NCBI GenBank assembly: GCA_011037195.1
Contig: JAAEAF010003361.1
Span: 124,001-188,000 of the forward strand
DNA from: Triatoma infestans
Taxonomy: Eukaryota; Arthropoda; Insecta; Hemiptera; Reduviidae
DNA: 64,000 bases
Reading direction: 5' to 3'
A program made the translations under genes and the position numbers. The first letter of the stretch is position 1; every line of letters starts with the position of its first letter. Of this stretch, positions 11,601 to 23,700 are shown one piece after another. The notes below the pieces were generated by a model, which saw only the letters and a list, made by a program, of their open reading frames with translations, did not search any database and was not told the DNA's origin.

Positions 11601-14209
11601 TTCAGTGATGGATAGGAAGCCGGCAGTACACTCAGAAGGCTCTGGGCACCAATATCGATGTTGACGCTCCTTAATTTAAAAAAAAGAAATCTTAATCAAT
11701 TAATCAAATATCTTATCTCTTCATTTATACTTCCTGTTGTATCAGTTTTTCTGACAACGAAATGCTAAAATATTTGAATGCACAGGGCAGATGTATTAAG
11801 TGAAAGTGAAGGGGAGGATGATCCTAACAGTCACGTGGAGTTGCCGCAGGAAATTCGATCTAGAGGCAATATAATTGGAAACACTTCAGCTATACGATTG
11901 TCCGAACTTGGTCCTAGATTAACCATACAGGTATCTCACTCGCTGTATATTTAACATAACCATTATAAGCATTAACACTTAAACATATAAGATCCTATGC
12001 TGTTGAAAATTCTCTTAAGAATTAGATCCTTTTAAGAATAAAATTATTTCCATCTTTGATAAATGTAGTTTTATTCATTCCAGTTAATAAAAGTAGAAAC
12101 TGGATTAATGGATGGAGAAGTACTTTACCATGAATACATTCATAAAACAGAAGAAGAAAAGGCAGTAATACTTCGGCGAAGAGAAGAAACCAAGTAAATT
12201 ATTTAAATACAGCCATGGACTAGTTTTGTTTTGAAGTCATAATGTCATTTTGTTTTTATTGTGGTTAATCTTGAGTTCCACCAATAGATGGGCTAGCCTT
12301 GCCTTTAGGGCGACTTTGCGAATATCCCAGTCTAACATCACTAACATATCTACACTGACATATCTATTCCACATAATAAAATACGCCCAGGGTGGGACAG
12401 CCACAAGCCAACTCTTGCTCACACTTGTTTTCACTAAACAGTCACACACTTCCTAACAAAACACATTTGTTCTCCTTAGATGATTCCATTTTATGTACAG
12501 TACTGATCACCTAGGGATCCCGCAGTTCTTTTTTACGCCGCATTTGGTTTTATTTCACTCATCTAAACATCTAACATTCTGTTAAATTGTATGAATTGAT
12601 GGTGCAATACAGAGATTTGTTATCACTTAAAGATCTCTGAAAACTATAAGCAACTTTTTATTAACTCACATAATGACCTCATAGTTTAGTTGCTAATTTT
12701 AGTACAATTTTTAAATCGATTTTTTTATACCAATCGTCTAAGAGCAGGTTAAATCAATTCAGCCTGAGTCCATAGTTTCTATTATCGTTTTTCAGGAAAT
12801 TGAAACTCAAAAGGAAACAGCAGCAAATGGAAAATGTAAAGAAAAAAGAAGCATTAAAAGAAGAGCTTAAGAAAAAGAGTCTGGAGGGAATGAGGAAAAA
12901 GAAAGAAAATGAAATTGAAAAAGAAAATTCTGGCCCAAAAATAAATCCCACCGTTGAAAATGGAAATATGGATGAGGATGACGACGCTGACTGGTATAGA
13001 AAGGAAGTAGGAAAAGAACCTGAACCAGGTATTAAATAAAACAGAGTATTTCTACCGTATTTTCAATGACTTACTTTCAAATATTATAAGACTACGTAAC
13101 TGTAGTCTAATTATTGTTTTCCTTTATTTGTTTATACTTATATCTAATTGGTTCTTCAAGAATAAATAAAAGCACTTATGAAGACCGCTCTGTTCCTCCC
13201 TATAGGTTTTCACTGTCATTCTCCCTGATGAATGTCACAGCAATGTGAAACAGAATTCCGAATTTAGCTTTGCTAATGGGTAATTAGATCTGAATTAGAT
13301 AGGAATTGCTTTCCTAGCAAACTGCTCTCACATTATCTTACTTCCAACGCTTCCATCGTAAATGAAACCCCCTTCATTTTTATCTCGACTTAAGAGATTC
13401 AAGATCCGGTGGATCCCCCAAAGAACACTTTTCTGTGCAGATGAACCTTTCTCTAGGACGGCCTTGTGCTCTCACCTTTGGCGCGAGTTATCAGTGTTCG
13501 CTTCCCTTGGTAACCTCCCAAAATCTTGAATAAAAGTAGGAAGTTGAGTTAACGATACCGGTTGCGAAGATAGAATAGACCAAGTCCCCAATAAAATAAA
13601 AAAAATCGCCTCAGGCTTGTCTCACTCCTTGGGCTGTTGCACCAAAACGATGGTTTACAATGGTTTGGACTTTTCCTAATTCTATATAGCAACCACTCAT
13701 ACATACTTCTTCAGTAAGTTCTTTCTCTTATTTTTTACCCGAACTCATTCTGCAAGTTTGAACAACTTCTTAAATACAATAATTATTTTTTATAATGTTC
13801 ATCACTATTTTTAAGAAATTAACCCAATATTATTCTCTGACTCGATTACTTAATAGAAAAAAAGCGAAATGCGATTTTTCCAACTATTCAGATTTTTTCA
13901 TCTATTGTTATTTAAATTAACCTTTTTTTTCTTGTCGATTTAGAATTATTTCAGAATAAACCGAAATCTGCATTGAAAAGGAAAAGTGACTATCCTCACA
14001 ATACTTGGCGAAGTAAAAAGATGAAAAAAGAAGGGACAAAAAGTGTAAAATGGAGGGATCAACAGGATGAGAAAAGAGCTTTTAAAAATAATAAATCAAT
14101 TAGGAGAGACGTTTTCAAAAAAGGAAACAAAAAGAAACAGTCAATAAATCAACCTATTCGTAAAAGGAAACTGGGCAGTAGAGTTTCTAAAGATGGTAGG
14201 AGATTTTGA
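8646..14209 (+). CDS. ppan: Peter pan / SSF1-type Brix-domain ribosome biogenesis factor
   Basis: Nucleolar 60S assembly factor of the Ssf1/Peter pan group. The eight coding exons are 8646-8663, 8740-8907, 8978-9301, 10619-10803, 11786-11930, 12084-12193, 12796-13028 and 13944-14209; all junctions are GT-AG and together give 482 residues. A Brix domain fills roughly residues 25-280: PHSFIFHRGTVGKY, VSGFLHVSHMMVF, RLPRGPTLTFKIHEY, the family-diagnostic INLNELHRCLLLNY and FRHY-like IDIRHYMIRVTPVG, then IRLSELGPRLTIQLIKVETG. The C-terminus is a long Lys/Glu-rich, probably coiled and nuclear, tail ending KLGSRVSKDGRRF. The first exon codes for only six residues (MAKKRR), which is a basic start typical of the family. 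An AATAAA lies at 14353. Introns 3-7 are swollen by repeats, including a SINE fragment in intron 4. Confidence 0.95.
9540..9661 (+). other. Exon-like open segment inside ppan intron 3
   Basis: A pyrimidine tract ending in cgacag is followed by 122 bp open in one frame (HFNECIEFMLKSF then EDSGGMSVSSY...) and a gtagca donor-like site. It is not needed for the ppan protein. Its length is not a multiple of three, so inclusion would shift the frame. It could be a poison exon, an old transposon fragment or chance. Confidence 0.25.
11533..11690 (+). mobile_element. 5'-truncated tRNA-type SINE fragment in ppan intron 4
   Basis: Contains a near-perfect Pol III B box, gggttcgaatcc, at 11539-11550, followed by a tRNA 3'-half-like accgctacccc and an unrelated tail. 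The A box and 5' half are missing. Part of the tail (agaaggctctgggcacc) resembles 29936-30050. Confidence 0.55.
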
Positions 14210-14464
14210 AATGTTTGTTTAAGTGATCAAACATTGTTGTCTTGTATGATTTGTGCATAGTTTTCTATACAACTTTTACTATAATTTGTAATTATTGTCA
14301 ACAATATTTCCTGAAATAATAATGATTGTTCAAGAAGATATTAATTTTTTTTAATAAATCCAAAAATGATACTGAGAAATAAGAAATGGTTAGTTTTGTT
14401 CCTTTATAAGAAAGATCTACAATTTATCCATGTAAACAATATTTATGTTTGGCAGTTGTTAATT

Positions 14465-14870
14465 AAACAAGCTAAAAAATTAGTTGGTTGGGACTAAAGA
14501 ATAAACTTTTTATTTTTTATAAAGTTTATTCGACGTTTCAGACACCTTTGGTGTCTTTCCTCAGGAATTACAAAACAAAAAATATGGATATAAAGAAAAT
14601 TGTATATTAATTGAATATTTGAAAGATTTGATACCTGTTAAGGAAGGGAGAGTTGAATATTGGACTAGGTTATTGTTTGGTTATGGAGTAAGGTATGCTT
14701 GCAAAAAAAAACAGAGGGGAAATTTTTTCCAAGCTGGGAAATATGAAGAGTGGTAGAAATGAAAAACAAATCAATTAGTAATTATTAGAGAAATAAATGA
14801 ATATAAGTAAACTAGAAAATGAATGGAAAGTACAGAAAGTTGGTATGTGTAATTTAGTGGGGGTGGGGCT
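14465..14870 (-). mobile_element. Hammerhead repeat family C, solo copy
   Basis: Collinear with one arm plus the interior of the larger copy at 45941-46640: an opening ttagttggttgggactaaag block, the ribozyme end, then shared tracts such as ggagagttgaatattgg and agaaagttggtatgtgtaat. The opposite inverted arm is missing. It lies in the convergent ppan/RpL7 intergenic gap. Confidence 0.7.
14528..14568 (-). ncRNA. Hammerhead ribozyme (family C, best preserved)
   Basis: On the minus strand: stem I ATTC paired with GAAT; core CTGAGGA; one linker A; stem II AGACACC-AAA-GGTGTCT fully paired; GAAA; minimal palindromic stem III ACGT; cleavage triplet GTC. All invariant hammerhead core positions are present, so this copy may still be able to cleave. 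The zero-loop stem III is expected to work best in a dimer or with neighbouring sequence, as in Penelope-like elements and retrozymes. Confidence 0.8.
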
Positions 14871-15120
14871 TTTTTTTTCTTTTTCTAGGAAGCTGAAAAT
14901 GTTGTAAGAAGAGATAATAACGTCCCTTGTGTTTATTGTAGTTGATAGAGGTTGAGGTTAATGTGAATGGATTCAGAAAGAAGTCGCTTCAGGCGGTTGG
15001 AATGTGGTTGATTTCCGAATTGCTTCTGTCCTAACCACCCATTCGTATGAAAAAAAGGAAATCTTAGGAGGCGAGGATTACGCAATAATTGGTGAATATG
15101 AAAAAAATAAACAGATTACT
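14871..15120. other. Convergent intergenic spacer between ppan and RpL7
   Basis: No gene seen. The RpL7 polyadenylation signal (AATAAA, minus strand) is at 15127-15132. Confidence 0.5.
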
Positions 15121-15162
15121 GTCAAATTTATTTACGAAATTAAACAGTAAAAACATAAAAAT

Positions 15163-18100
15163 TTACACCATTCTCCTTAATAATGCATTAACCTTATCTT
15201 CGCGACAACCAAAATCGCCTCCTTCAACATAATGGTTAGTTTTCTTACGCCAACCACCAGTAGGTGTGTTCAGCTGTAAAAATTGAAAATAAGTTGTTAG
15301 TCTAATTTATTCAAAAATTTTTTCTACATTATTAACAAAATTTAAAAACTTAAAATTAAAGAGAAACCGAAGGCAGCATCTTAGTATACAATTGCGGAGG
15401 GTTTCACAAAAATAAACTCTTACTATAAAACACACATTCTCTTTTAATGCATTTTTTTGCTTCCAGCGACAAATTTTCTTGGGATATAGAATTTGTATAT
15501 CGCATTGAGATGCTCTAGCAGCATCTAAATGGATGTAAAACTAATAAGTGGAGATACTATACAATGGCATAATAGATTCTACTGAAACTCCAAAAAATCA
15601 ACTTTCTCGAAAAAGTTTCAAATAAGTGATTAGAATTTCACGTATTTTGTAATATCCAATTACGTGACAGAAACTGCTGGAGCCGGTTGGGAAAAATATA
15701 AGAAAATTAAATTGGTTCTAGCGATAGCAGATTCTTTCAAAATTTAATTTTAGAGGGTAGTGACGTCTTTAAAGCTGACATACTCAAGGAAGAGAAAATT
15801 AAGCCTCGCATACTACTAACAGCCATCTACATAATGGAGCGGGAGGTAATCACCCCTCTACTCGCTGCTCTAAGTACGCTACCTGCTCTACTATTTCTTG
15901 TCAGTGTTGTTTCAGCTTAATGAGGCGACTCTACCCTGAAGCAGTCCATTGTAACATGGGCGAAACGTCAGGTTACAATAAATCAATGACGCCGTCTCAA
16001 CCCGACGACCTAAGAATTTAAAATGTAATAGTTCTCAAGCCATGATTTTAGCAAGCACATTTTGCACTATTTGTAATTTTCCTTTTTTTTTTTAAGTTAT
16101 GCTACTTCAACAATAATTTTACGCCTTCGTGTAATCAAAAAGAGACCACTTGCTCCCAAAGGCTAGAGTCCTGGGCCGGAATTCGGCACCAGATCTGCTT
16201 CAATAAACTAATTTTCGAATCAAAAATAAACATGAAGGAAACAGAAAATATGCCCAATCACTCAGACTCAGTAAACCATGATCACAGGACGTCACTAATA
16301 ATAATCATCATTGTGGTTTTGCAATAGGTAATTTTAAAGGTCAAATTTAGAGTTTTTATTTTTTGATAGTCACAAATCTATTACATTTTCGTATACCTTA
16401 GTGGTTATATCAATTATTTATAATTATGTTTACAATGACGGGAGAGAGAGCACTTTTACTATTGTCAATAAGCTTTGAAAACAGCAGAAAAATATTATTG
16501 TTAGTTCTCCGGGTTGAGTCAGTGGTTTGGTACGAAAACCGATATTTCACCCATAGCACAATAAGCTTCTTCAGGATAGTTGTTGGCTTGATTACTGACC
16601 AGTATTCTGTAGTAATCGATCAACAAACTATCTAGAAGAAGCCCATTGTAAAATGGGCGAAATTAGTTTATACACCCAACTCCGAAGACTTATTTTAGAT
16701 AAATGACATTCTCCGCCCTCTGAAATTTCAGCAAATATGCAAATTACTAGAAAAAATATTGATCCAATCTGAGGTCGAAAAAAATTACAATAAATTTTTT
16801 GATTGCATTTCTCAAAATCAACTACCAAATTATCAGCAATACATTTAATTCTCGAAAACGCGAGATCAATTCACCAACAATTTGGTAGATCTGTAATACA
16901 GCTTCCCCGAAAACATCGTTAAAACGACTATTGAAAGTTAAAGATCTTTATTCATAAAAACTACATGAAATTAGGGATGGCTAAAGCTGACTGTTTTAAT
17001 GGCGTCAATTGCAGTATCTTGGATATCTTGTCATGGCTATGAATTTTTTTGTGAAAATAATATGGGTAATATTATGAATAGTGTTACATGTATAGAGGGA
17101 GTGACTGAAAAGCCTTGGACCTAATGGTTGTAATTACACATACACTAGAATTCGTTGTAAAGTAAGCAACTATTAAGAGAGAGTGTTGTGTTACATAGAA
17201 ATGCAAGCTAACTACGAAACAGTTTTTAGGGAATGATATGTGTTTGTGTTGTGACAGCAAAAAAGGGCAGGAAATCATACATATACATCCATTTAATAAT
17301 ACAAGGCCATCTTGACATGAAATTTCGAGAAACCCGTAATTCGAAAGTACTAGTTCATAGAAACTTTTTCGCAATTTTCTCATAAAGGACTACTTCCTTT
17401 TATTATCTATATAAAGCGCCAAAAATAACTCTAAACTTTTAGCTGATTTTTTTTGAGAATATAATTATTTTTTATCGGGATTCTTGGGAGCTATTAGATA
17501 CAACGGCTTTTAAATAGTATGGCTCTATGTCTAGTTAATATTTAAATAAAATAAATATTTCAAGTTTCTCGAAGAATGTTTTTGATGGTATATGAGGGAC
17601 TGCCAAATTTGCGGACGTATTTCTAACAATGTTCGACAGAATGTTTTAACCATTAAGGTACAGTAACCGGTAGAGAAATGTTTCGACAGGATGATAACCC
17701 TTCTTATTTTACGTAATTAAAGTAACAGCAAAATAATTTATTGTTGAAAAGATTAAAATGCTTACATTCAGGCTCAGTAAACTATAAATCATAGATTTTT
17801 CAGTAAAAATAATCATCACTATGTTAGCATTTTGTTCTCGTTAACATTTCAACAGAAGCCATTTGAACGTTTGATTCCATTAACAAATGTTTTCTGTTTA
17901 CATCAAAATCGTCACTTACTGGTTATTTACACATTTGTATATTACGGAAATCAAAAATGCTAGACAAAGAAATATTCACTTTTTTAAAGATGCTAATTCT
18001 CTTCGAAGAGTGGGTTAAGTATCACATAATTTAATTCTGAAATACTTGAATTTATTATCTACTTAATCTTTATCTATTTTAACATATTTGCTTGATAAAT

Positions 18101-20278
18101 ATAAACTATTGAACAAATTTATTCAATTACTTGACTAACAACTGCTGAAGACTTTAGGGACGCTTTAGAACTCCGTTGGCCGAGTGTCTATAAGTGTACT
18201 GTAAAGTATGAAATGTGAATAATGAATGAGTGAGCTGGATGAAGTTGCTTGAGAAGAAAATGGAACTTGCGGTTTACGAATTTTTGCCTTAACGTTAGTG
18301 ACGGGATCTTCTGTTGATATTCGATCCTAATAATATCAAGTATGAAAACATAGTTTTGCGTTCATCAATATTATTCACACAAAGATACAAGCACGGAATA
18401 AATCACATAAATCCATCCGAAATATAAAAGAGATTTAACTAATCTGTAAATACATTTTCTTCCTTACCATGGGACCTTACAACATATATTTCCAATAAAG
18501 TTATTTAACAATTTCGAAAATCTTACTTGAATACACTGCTTACAACAGTAAACAGTAAACCAGTTTGGCTTTAGATTTCAAAGATCTTCTATTTAAAATG
18601 TTGAAACAAAAAATGTATCAGTAATATATAATAAATTACCTTGAAGGGCCACAGAAAGTTGGATGCGTACTTGAAATTAGGACCGACGGTAAAAATCTCG
18701 TGAATGAGATCCTCAATGCAAATTATATTGTACTTTCCTAGAATGTAACAATTTATTATTTTAATCAGTTTAAAAAATAAAGAAGATAACTTCTGACTTT
18801 TGAATATACATTCATCACAGTCTTCGTTTATGAATAATTCAATACTTCTATGGGGAATAAGTTCAATACCTGTACAGGGATATGAATAAATAAATTAATA
18901 TTTACCAAGTTTCTTTTCAATCATTTCATTGCTGGTTATTGGAATACGCTGACCTTTGAGTTTGGCAAATCCTCTTTTATAAATTAGTTCACGTACGCTC
19001 TTCAAGTTTGGATAACCCCAAGTAATATATGGCTCACAAATTCGCATCATATTAATGGTAGCCTAGAAATACAATTAACTGGAATATTACATAGTAGAGA
19101 ATGAAAATTGTGTAAATAAACAGTAACATACCTTGTTTAGCTTCATAAATACACCATTGTTAATCTGTCTAAGCCTGAATAACTGCAGAACTTTACGAAC
19201 TTTAGGTGCAACCTGGTTAACACTGAAACAAAAGACACAATGAAAAAATTTAGTAAACATTATAGTCTAATTACCATTATTGTCCGCTTTAAAGCAGTAA
19301 GTTGCAATATAATAAAATCTTTTCACCCTCTAATTCTTATAATAAAAGCCAATTTGGCGTCCGCAGGCACATAGTAGTTGCCCTTATTTCTAGCCTGTCT
19401 AGCTAGCCTTATTTCATCACGTTCCTTAGCTCTATATTCCTTCACATATTGTTCTGCACGTTTGAAGATAACTTTCCTCTTCTTGTACTTTTCGGCACGT
19501 TTCTGGGGAATTGATGAAAAATATCAGAAAATAAGTACTAAGATATAAAACATATTATACACTTAATACTGCATCAAAATTTCTTGTTTTCAAATCAGAA
19601 TGTAATATAAATTTTCTCATTGCTCAATTATACAGACTGGATAACGATATCTAAACATTAAGAAGCTAACTTAATATCGGTAATTAATTGTCAATAAAAT
19701 TGCTTACAATTCATATCTACAGAATCTAGAATTAAAGCATATGTTGAACTTTGTCAATTTTCTTTCATGAAGCAAGGGGGACAACACATTTTAAGTAAAA
19801 TAGATTCAACAAACCTTCAGCAGCGATTTAAGTTGTGCTGCTTTAGTTGCATCTCTTCTTCTTCTATTCTTCAAGACAGATTCGGGTACTGCCGGCAACT
19901 GTTTTGAAGTTACTTTCTTTGTCTTAGGTGCACCATCCTTCTTTTTTGAAGCGGTGTCAGGAGTTGGAGTCTCCTTTTTTGTAGAAGTTGTTGTTGTCTT
20001 TTTTACCTCTTTCTTCGCACTTTATAAATAAAAATACATATAACTATAATTAATTAAGAAATATATTCTTTAACATAAACAAATATTTAACCTTTACAGG
20101 TTAATGCATGGTTTTCTCTCGAAAAAAAAACAAAGTAACAAAGTCCAAAAGAAATTTTTGCATAAATTTGAATAATACTGCAATAAACAGCAATACTTCT
20201 ATAAAGAAGAATTGGATGAAAAAATTATAATAAGATAATTACAGATTATTCTACTTATACTACTTACGCGTCAGCCAT
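15163..20278 (-). CDS. RpL7: Large-subunit ribosomal protein L7 (uL30)
   Basis: Cytosolic 60S protein uL30. Seven coding exons: 20268-20278, 19815-20019, 19327-19502, 19132-19222, 18906-19062, 18640-18737 and 15163-15273, giving 282 residues. The N-terminal ~70 residues are a Lys/Thr/Ala-rich extension (MADAAKKEVKK...), a little longer than usual. The conserved body then runs [94 protein letters not shown] and the terminal [19 protein letters not shown]. The first exon holds only the first 11 coding bases, as is common in ribosomal protein genes, and a tcttct tract just upstream of the start could be a 5'-TOP. Intron 6 (15274-18639) holds three family A hammerheads and an adapter-like 15-mer. 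The gene is head-to-head with ABT1. Confidence 0.96.
15931..15975 (+). ncRNA. Hammerhead-like motif, family A copy 1 (antisense in RpL7 intron 6)
   Basis: CTGAAGC core (last A changed to C), linker A, stem II GTCCAT-TGTAAC-ATGGGC, GAAA, palindromic ACGT, GTC. One core position is lost, so it is probably inactive. The downstream ccgtctcaacccgacgac-like tail is shared with the copy at 36468. Confidence 0.6.
16178..16192. other. cDNA-adapter-like 15-mer in RpL7 intron 6
   Basis: ggaattcggcaccag differs by one base from the EcoRI cDNA-library adapter aattcggcacgag over its 13 shared positions. It is flanked by ordinary-looking AT-rich intron. It may be chance or may mark a chimeric clone or assembly join. 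Confidence 0.25.
16536..16580 (-). ncRNA. Hammerhead-like motif, family A copy 2 (sense in RpL7 intron 6)
   Basis: Minus strand: CTGAAGA, linker A, stem II GCTTAT-TGTGCT-ATGGGT (G-T tolerant), GAAA, ATAT in place of ACGT (both CpG positions changed), cleavage triplet ATC. It faces the plus-strand copy at 16627 across a short spacer, forming an inverted pair. Confidence 0.55.
16627..16672 (+). ncRNA. Hammerhead-like motif, family A copy 3
   Basis: CTAGAAGA where the core should be CTGAAGA, then a perfect stem II GCCCAT-TGTAAA-ATGGGC, GAAA and a mutated ATTAG end. Decayed. It is the inverted partner of the motif at 16536-16580. Confidence 0.5.
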
Positions 20279-20792
20279 GCTCGCAACATAGAAGACTCTT
20301 AATATGTATCCAGAGATACCAACTAAAGAATACGTGAATGTTTGATGAAATGAAAAATACTAAATTTTTATTTGCTATGAATATTACATGCTATGAATAT
20401 ATCTCTTATTTCTTTACTAATATCTTTGATCTAATAATATCTCAGAAAAAAAATAATTAGAAAGGCAGACATTACTTATGAAATTCTGAAAAAAGAATAT
20501 ATTATGTTCCTTTTTGAAGATTGACCTAATTGAAAAAAATCAGAAGTGGTATTGCATATAGACTTCAAAAATAATTATTTTTTAATATTGTTTTAGTATT
20601 AAAAAAATGATCTTTTACTCGTGTTTTTTCTGACAAAGGTTACAATACTTTTAATCACGTGCATGGTAAGGTTATAAACATTTATGATCTACAAGCGTCA
20701 AGAACTGTCGAAATGATTTTATGTCATAGCATGTGATTGTCTTAGTAAGAACTATTGGAACTTTTTTATATTTTGTAAAGAGATCAATTAAA
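20279..20792. promoter_or_regulatory. Probable bidirectional promoter of RpL7 and ABT1
   Basis: 514 bp separate the divergent start codons of two ribosome-production genes. No motif is claimed beyond the possible pyrimidine-rich RpL7 start. Confidence 0.5.
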
Positions 20793-23700
20793 ATGGACAT
20801 CACTGAAGAACAAGACGAAGTCAGTGACGGAAATGAAAAAAGCTTAACAAAGATTGCTTTTAAATCAGATTCACTTACAAAAAAGAGAGTGAAGACTGGA
20901 GTTGTTTATCTCTCTTTTATCCCACCTTATATGACAGCAGATATTTTAAGACGAATGCTGTCCAAGTATGCTCAAGTGGGACGTATATTTATACAAGTTA
21001 TTCAAGATCCTGGAGGTTAGTGTTAATGTAATTTTATTTATTTATTTTAGTAAACTGAGTTATTCTGAACAAACACAGCCTTCCAACTCTTATTAAACAA
21101 ACAACAGTAAAATCCATAAATAGAGTTTTTTCCATTCAAAAGTCTTTTATTGAAAAACAGGACTAGTGGGTACTTTCATTGTTTCTCATATAAAAAAAAT
21201 ATAATAGAAGCTCAACTATTGTGAGCTTGGTCTGCAATAAGGATGAGAATTCGGAAAAATAATCCGCAAGAATTATGAAGGAAATATTCTTAAGGAATGT
21301 ATGTGTACATAATGTTTATTTACTGTAATGGGTAATCATATTTCTTCGAGGTATATTTAAAAAAATTTACAGTTTGAAAATGTTTAGATGATGTCGGAAG
21401 CGTGCAGTTAGGAGAGATGTCAGCCACGTAGTCCAGAATAACTCAGTTTCACGTTTTTTTAAATCATTTTTTCTTTGATCTTCAGAATGTCTCGAGTGGT
21501 CAATATTTGTACCATCATGAGATTAACTGTTGCGGCCTAGTTTTAAGTAAAGTAGCGGAGTATACCCTTGTCCTCGTTTCAGTGTTTATCATCTCTTAGA
21601 AACTCTGTCAAGTCCTTCGACAGAAATTGTATTTCGTTTCATCTCCTGTCTTATGGCTAATAGTCTAATGGCTTAATTTAGCTGATTCTAAAGCGCATTT
21701 TAGAATTCTTGCTGTTTTATATTGGCTTCTGGTCTTTTACTTAAAACTTAGTGTCAATTCAGGCAAATAATTAAAAACCAAGTTCTCTGTGTGGGTCTCA
21801 CGTAAGGTTCTTATCCATCAGGTATGAGATTTATCCGATTCCAGCAGCTGTCCCGAAGGCAGTTATTAATTGTGAAGATCGTTTAAGACTAATTAGATCC
21901 CAGGAAGTGCCTTCACATAGAGCGAATTTTTCTCTGTAAAGTCTTTCCACCCTTTCAAATAACGACAAACATGCTGACGCATGAATTGGCATAACAATGA
22001 TTGCCCTAGAATAGGAGCAGCTTGGCTGTTAGATGTAGGCGACCTTCTTTTCATTGATTGTTTCAAAATCTTTGTGGCTGATATGTCTTTAACTATAAGC
22101 TACATCTGTAAGACTGTGTCTAGGATACCCATTCATTCCTATTTAGCCTACCTACATTCCTATATTTTTCATGTTAGGCTTAAAATTTTAAAACAAAAAG
22201 AAATATTTTCGCATTAATCTTATCCACTGTTTAGAAGGAAAAAGGAGAAAAAGCAAGGAAGATACAATGTATGAAGGATGGGTGGAATTTCTTAAAAAAA
22301 GACGTGCTAAAGAAGTTGCTAGCATTTTAAACAATACTAAAATGGGAGGAAAGAAAAAAAGCAAATTCTATGATTGTTTATGGAATTTAAAATATCTACC
22401 TAGGTAAGCAGATAGGTAATTCAAGCATGCACTTGTATTAGAATTAAGATTTTATGCATATTAATAAAAATTTGGTTACATTAATGAAGTATGGTTTATT
22501 TAAAATATTGAAGCAAAATGAGATTAATATTGTGGCTTGCTTCATAGTAAATCAATCGCGAATTCATTATTTATTCCTAATTGCTAATTGGGATCGAAAT
22601 TGTAAATTATGAAAGGACTTCCTTTGTTCTAATCTCTTGAATAACTTTCATTTTTAATATATTTTACTCTTGTAATAACTTCAAGTCAGAATTTTGAAAT
22701 TTTTTGTTACCGATAAAAAGGATGCGGTAAAATTTATACCAGCTGAAAGAGGGTCCTATGCCCATTTGATTAAAAGAGACGTTGAAATAGAGGTGTTTTG
22801 TGTTTGCCACCTTATTTAAGATTATTTGGATATGGTGATGAAGGAGAGGTTTACAAAATTCAAATGAATGGGTCTACCAATTGGAAATAAGTATGTCCTA
22901 CACATTATTCTTTGCAGTCGACCTAATCCAAGCTAAAGAGGACCATGGATGATGATGATGAGGATTATCATAGATTGGAAAAAGAGAATTAATTCAGAAA
23001 AACTGAATATGTAGCGATGAAGAGGAGGGTTTATTTGTTGATTAGGAGCTATGTAAAGGCTAAAATCCTTTGAGTACTTAAATTTAGTTTTGGAAGAAGC
23101 GGGGAGTTGTGCGAGCCCCAAGGAAGTGAAAATCTCCATCCAGTACTGTGGAGTAAGGCTTTGTCCAAATAAAATAAAAACGGAGTTCTTATTCCATCAT
23201 TGAGGGTACACATTCTTATGGGCTATGCAAAATAAAATTGAGATGGATTATTTTATATATGCGTCGATATTTCTTTTCTTTTTTTTGTTGAAGTTTTGCT
23301 GTTCTCACGCACACTTCCTTGCTCAAAAACCACTATACACACAATTCGCTAAAAATGTTTGTTTGTAATTAGTGTCCTTAAAAACTTGTAAAAGAGCATC
23401 AGAAAGATTCGTCAAGTCACAAATTCGCTCACTTGCTGCTATAAATTCCTTATATTAAATTCATCCTTCAAACAAGAATAAATTCTTCATCAAATAAGAA
23501 CTATTTTTACAAGAAATTTTATTTTATTTTGGGGTGAAGCTGTAGTAAGATTTACTCTAAAGCGAACTGAATATATTACATAAAAATAAAATATAAACAT
23601 TTCTTTTATGAAGAAAAATTAGCAATTGCCTTGGGGTTTATGCTAAAATAATTATCATTTTATAGACCGCTTCATTTAATCTTAGTGAATTATTTGTGAA

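Noticed and set aside
12237..12456. Overlapping open frames on both strands in ppan intron 6
   Set aside because: Intronic, mutually overlapping, with no recognisable similarity; the ppan frame is complete without them.
17084..17383. 99-codon minus-strand frame in RpL7 intron 6 as a gene
   Set aside because: Cys/Phe-rich, repeat-like, no family recognised. The agggagtgactgaaaagcc edge hinted at a transposon end, but no inverted partner was found.
18738..18905. Box C/D snoRNA in RpL7 intron 5
   Set aside because: A GTGATGA and a CTGA occur about 60 nt apart on the minus strand, but there is no terminal stem and the presumed guide is pure AT-rich sequence.
20733..20792. Upstream in-frame extension of ABT1
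   Set aside because: It begins at GTG, has no ATG and encodes a hydrophobic stretch unlike the family; the ATG at 20793 is preferred.
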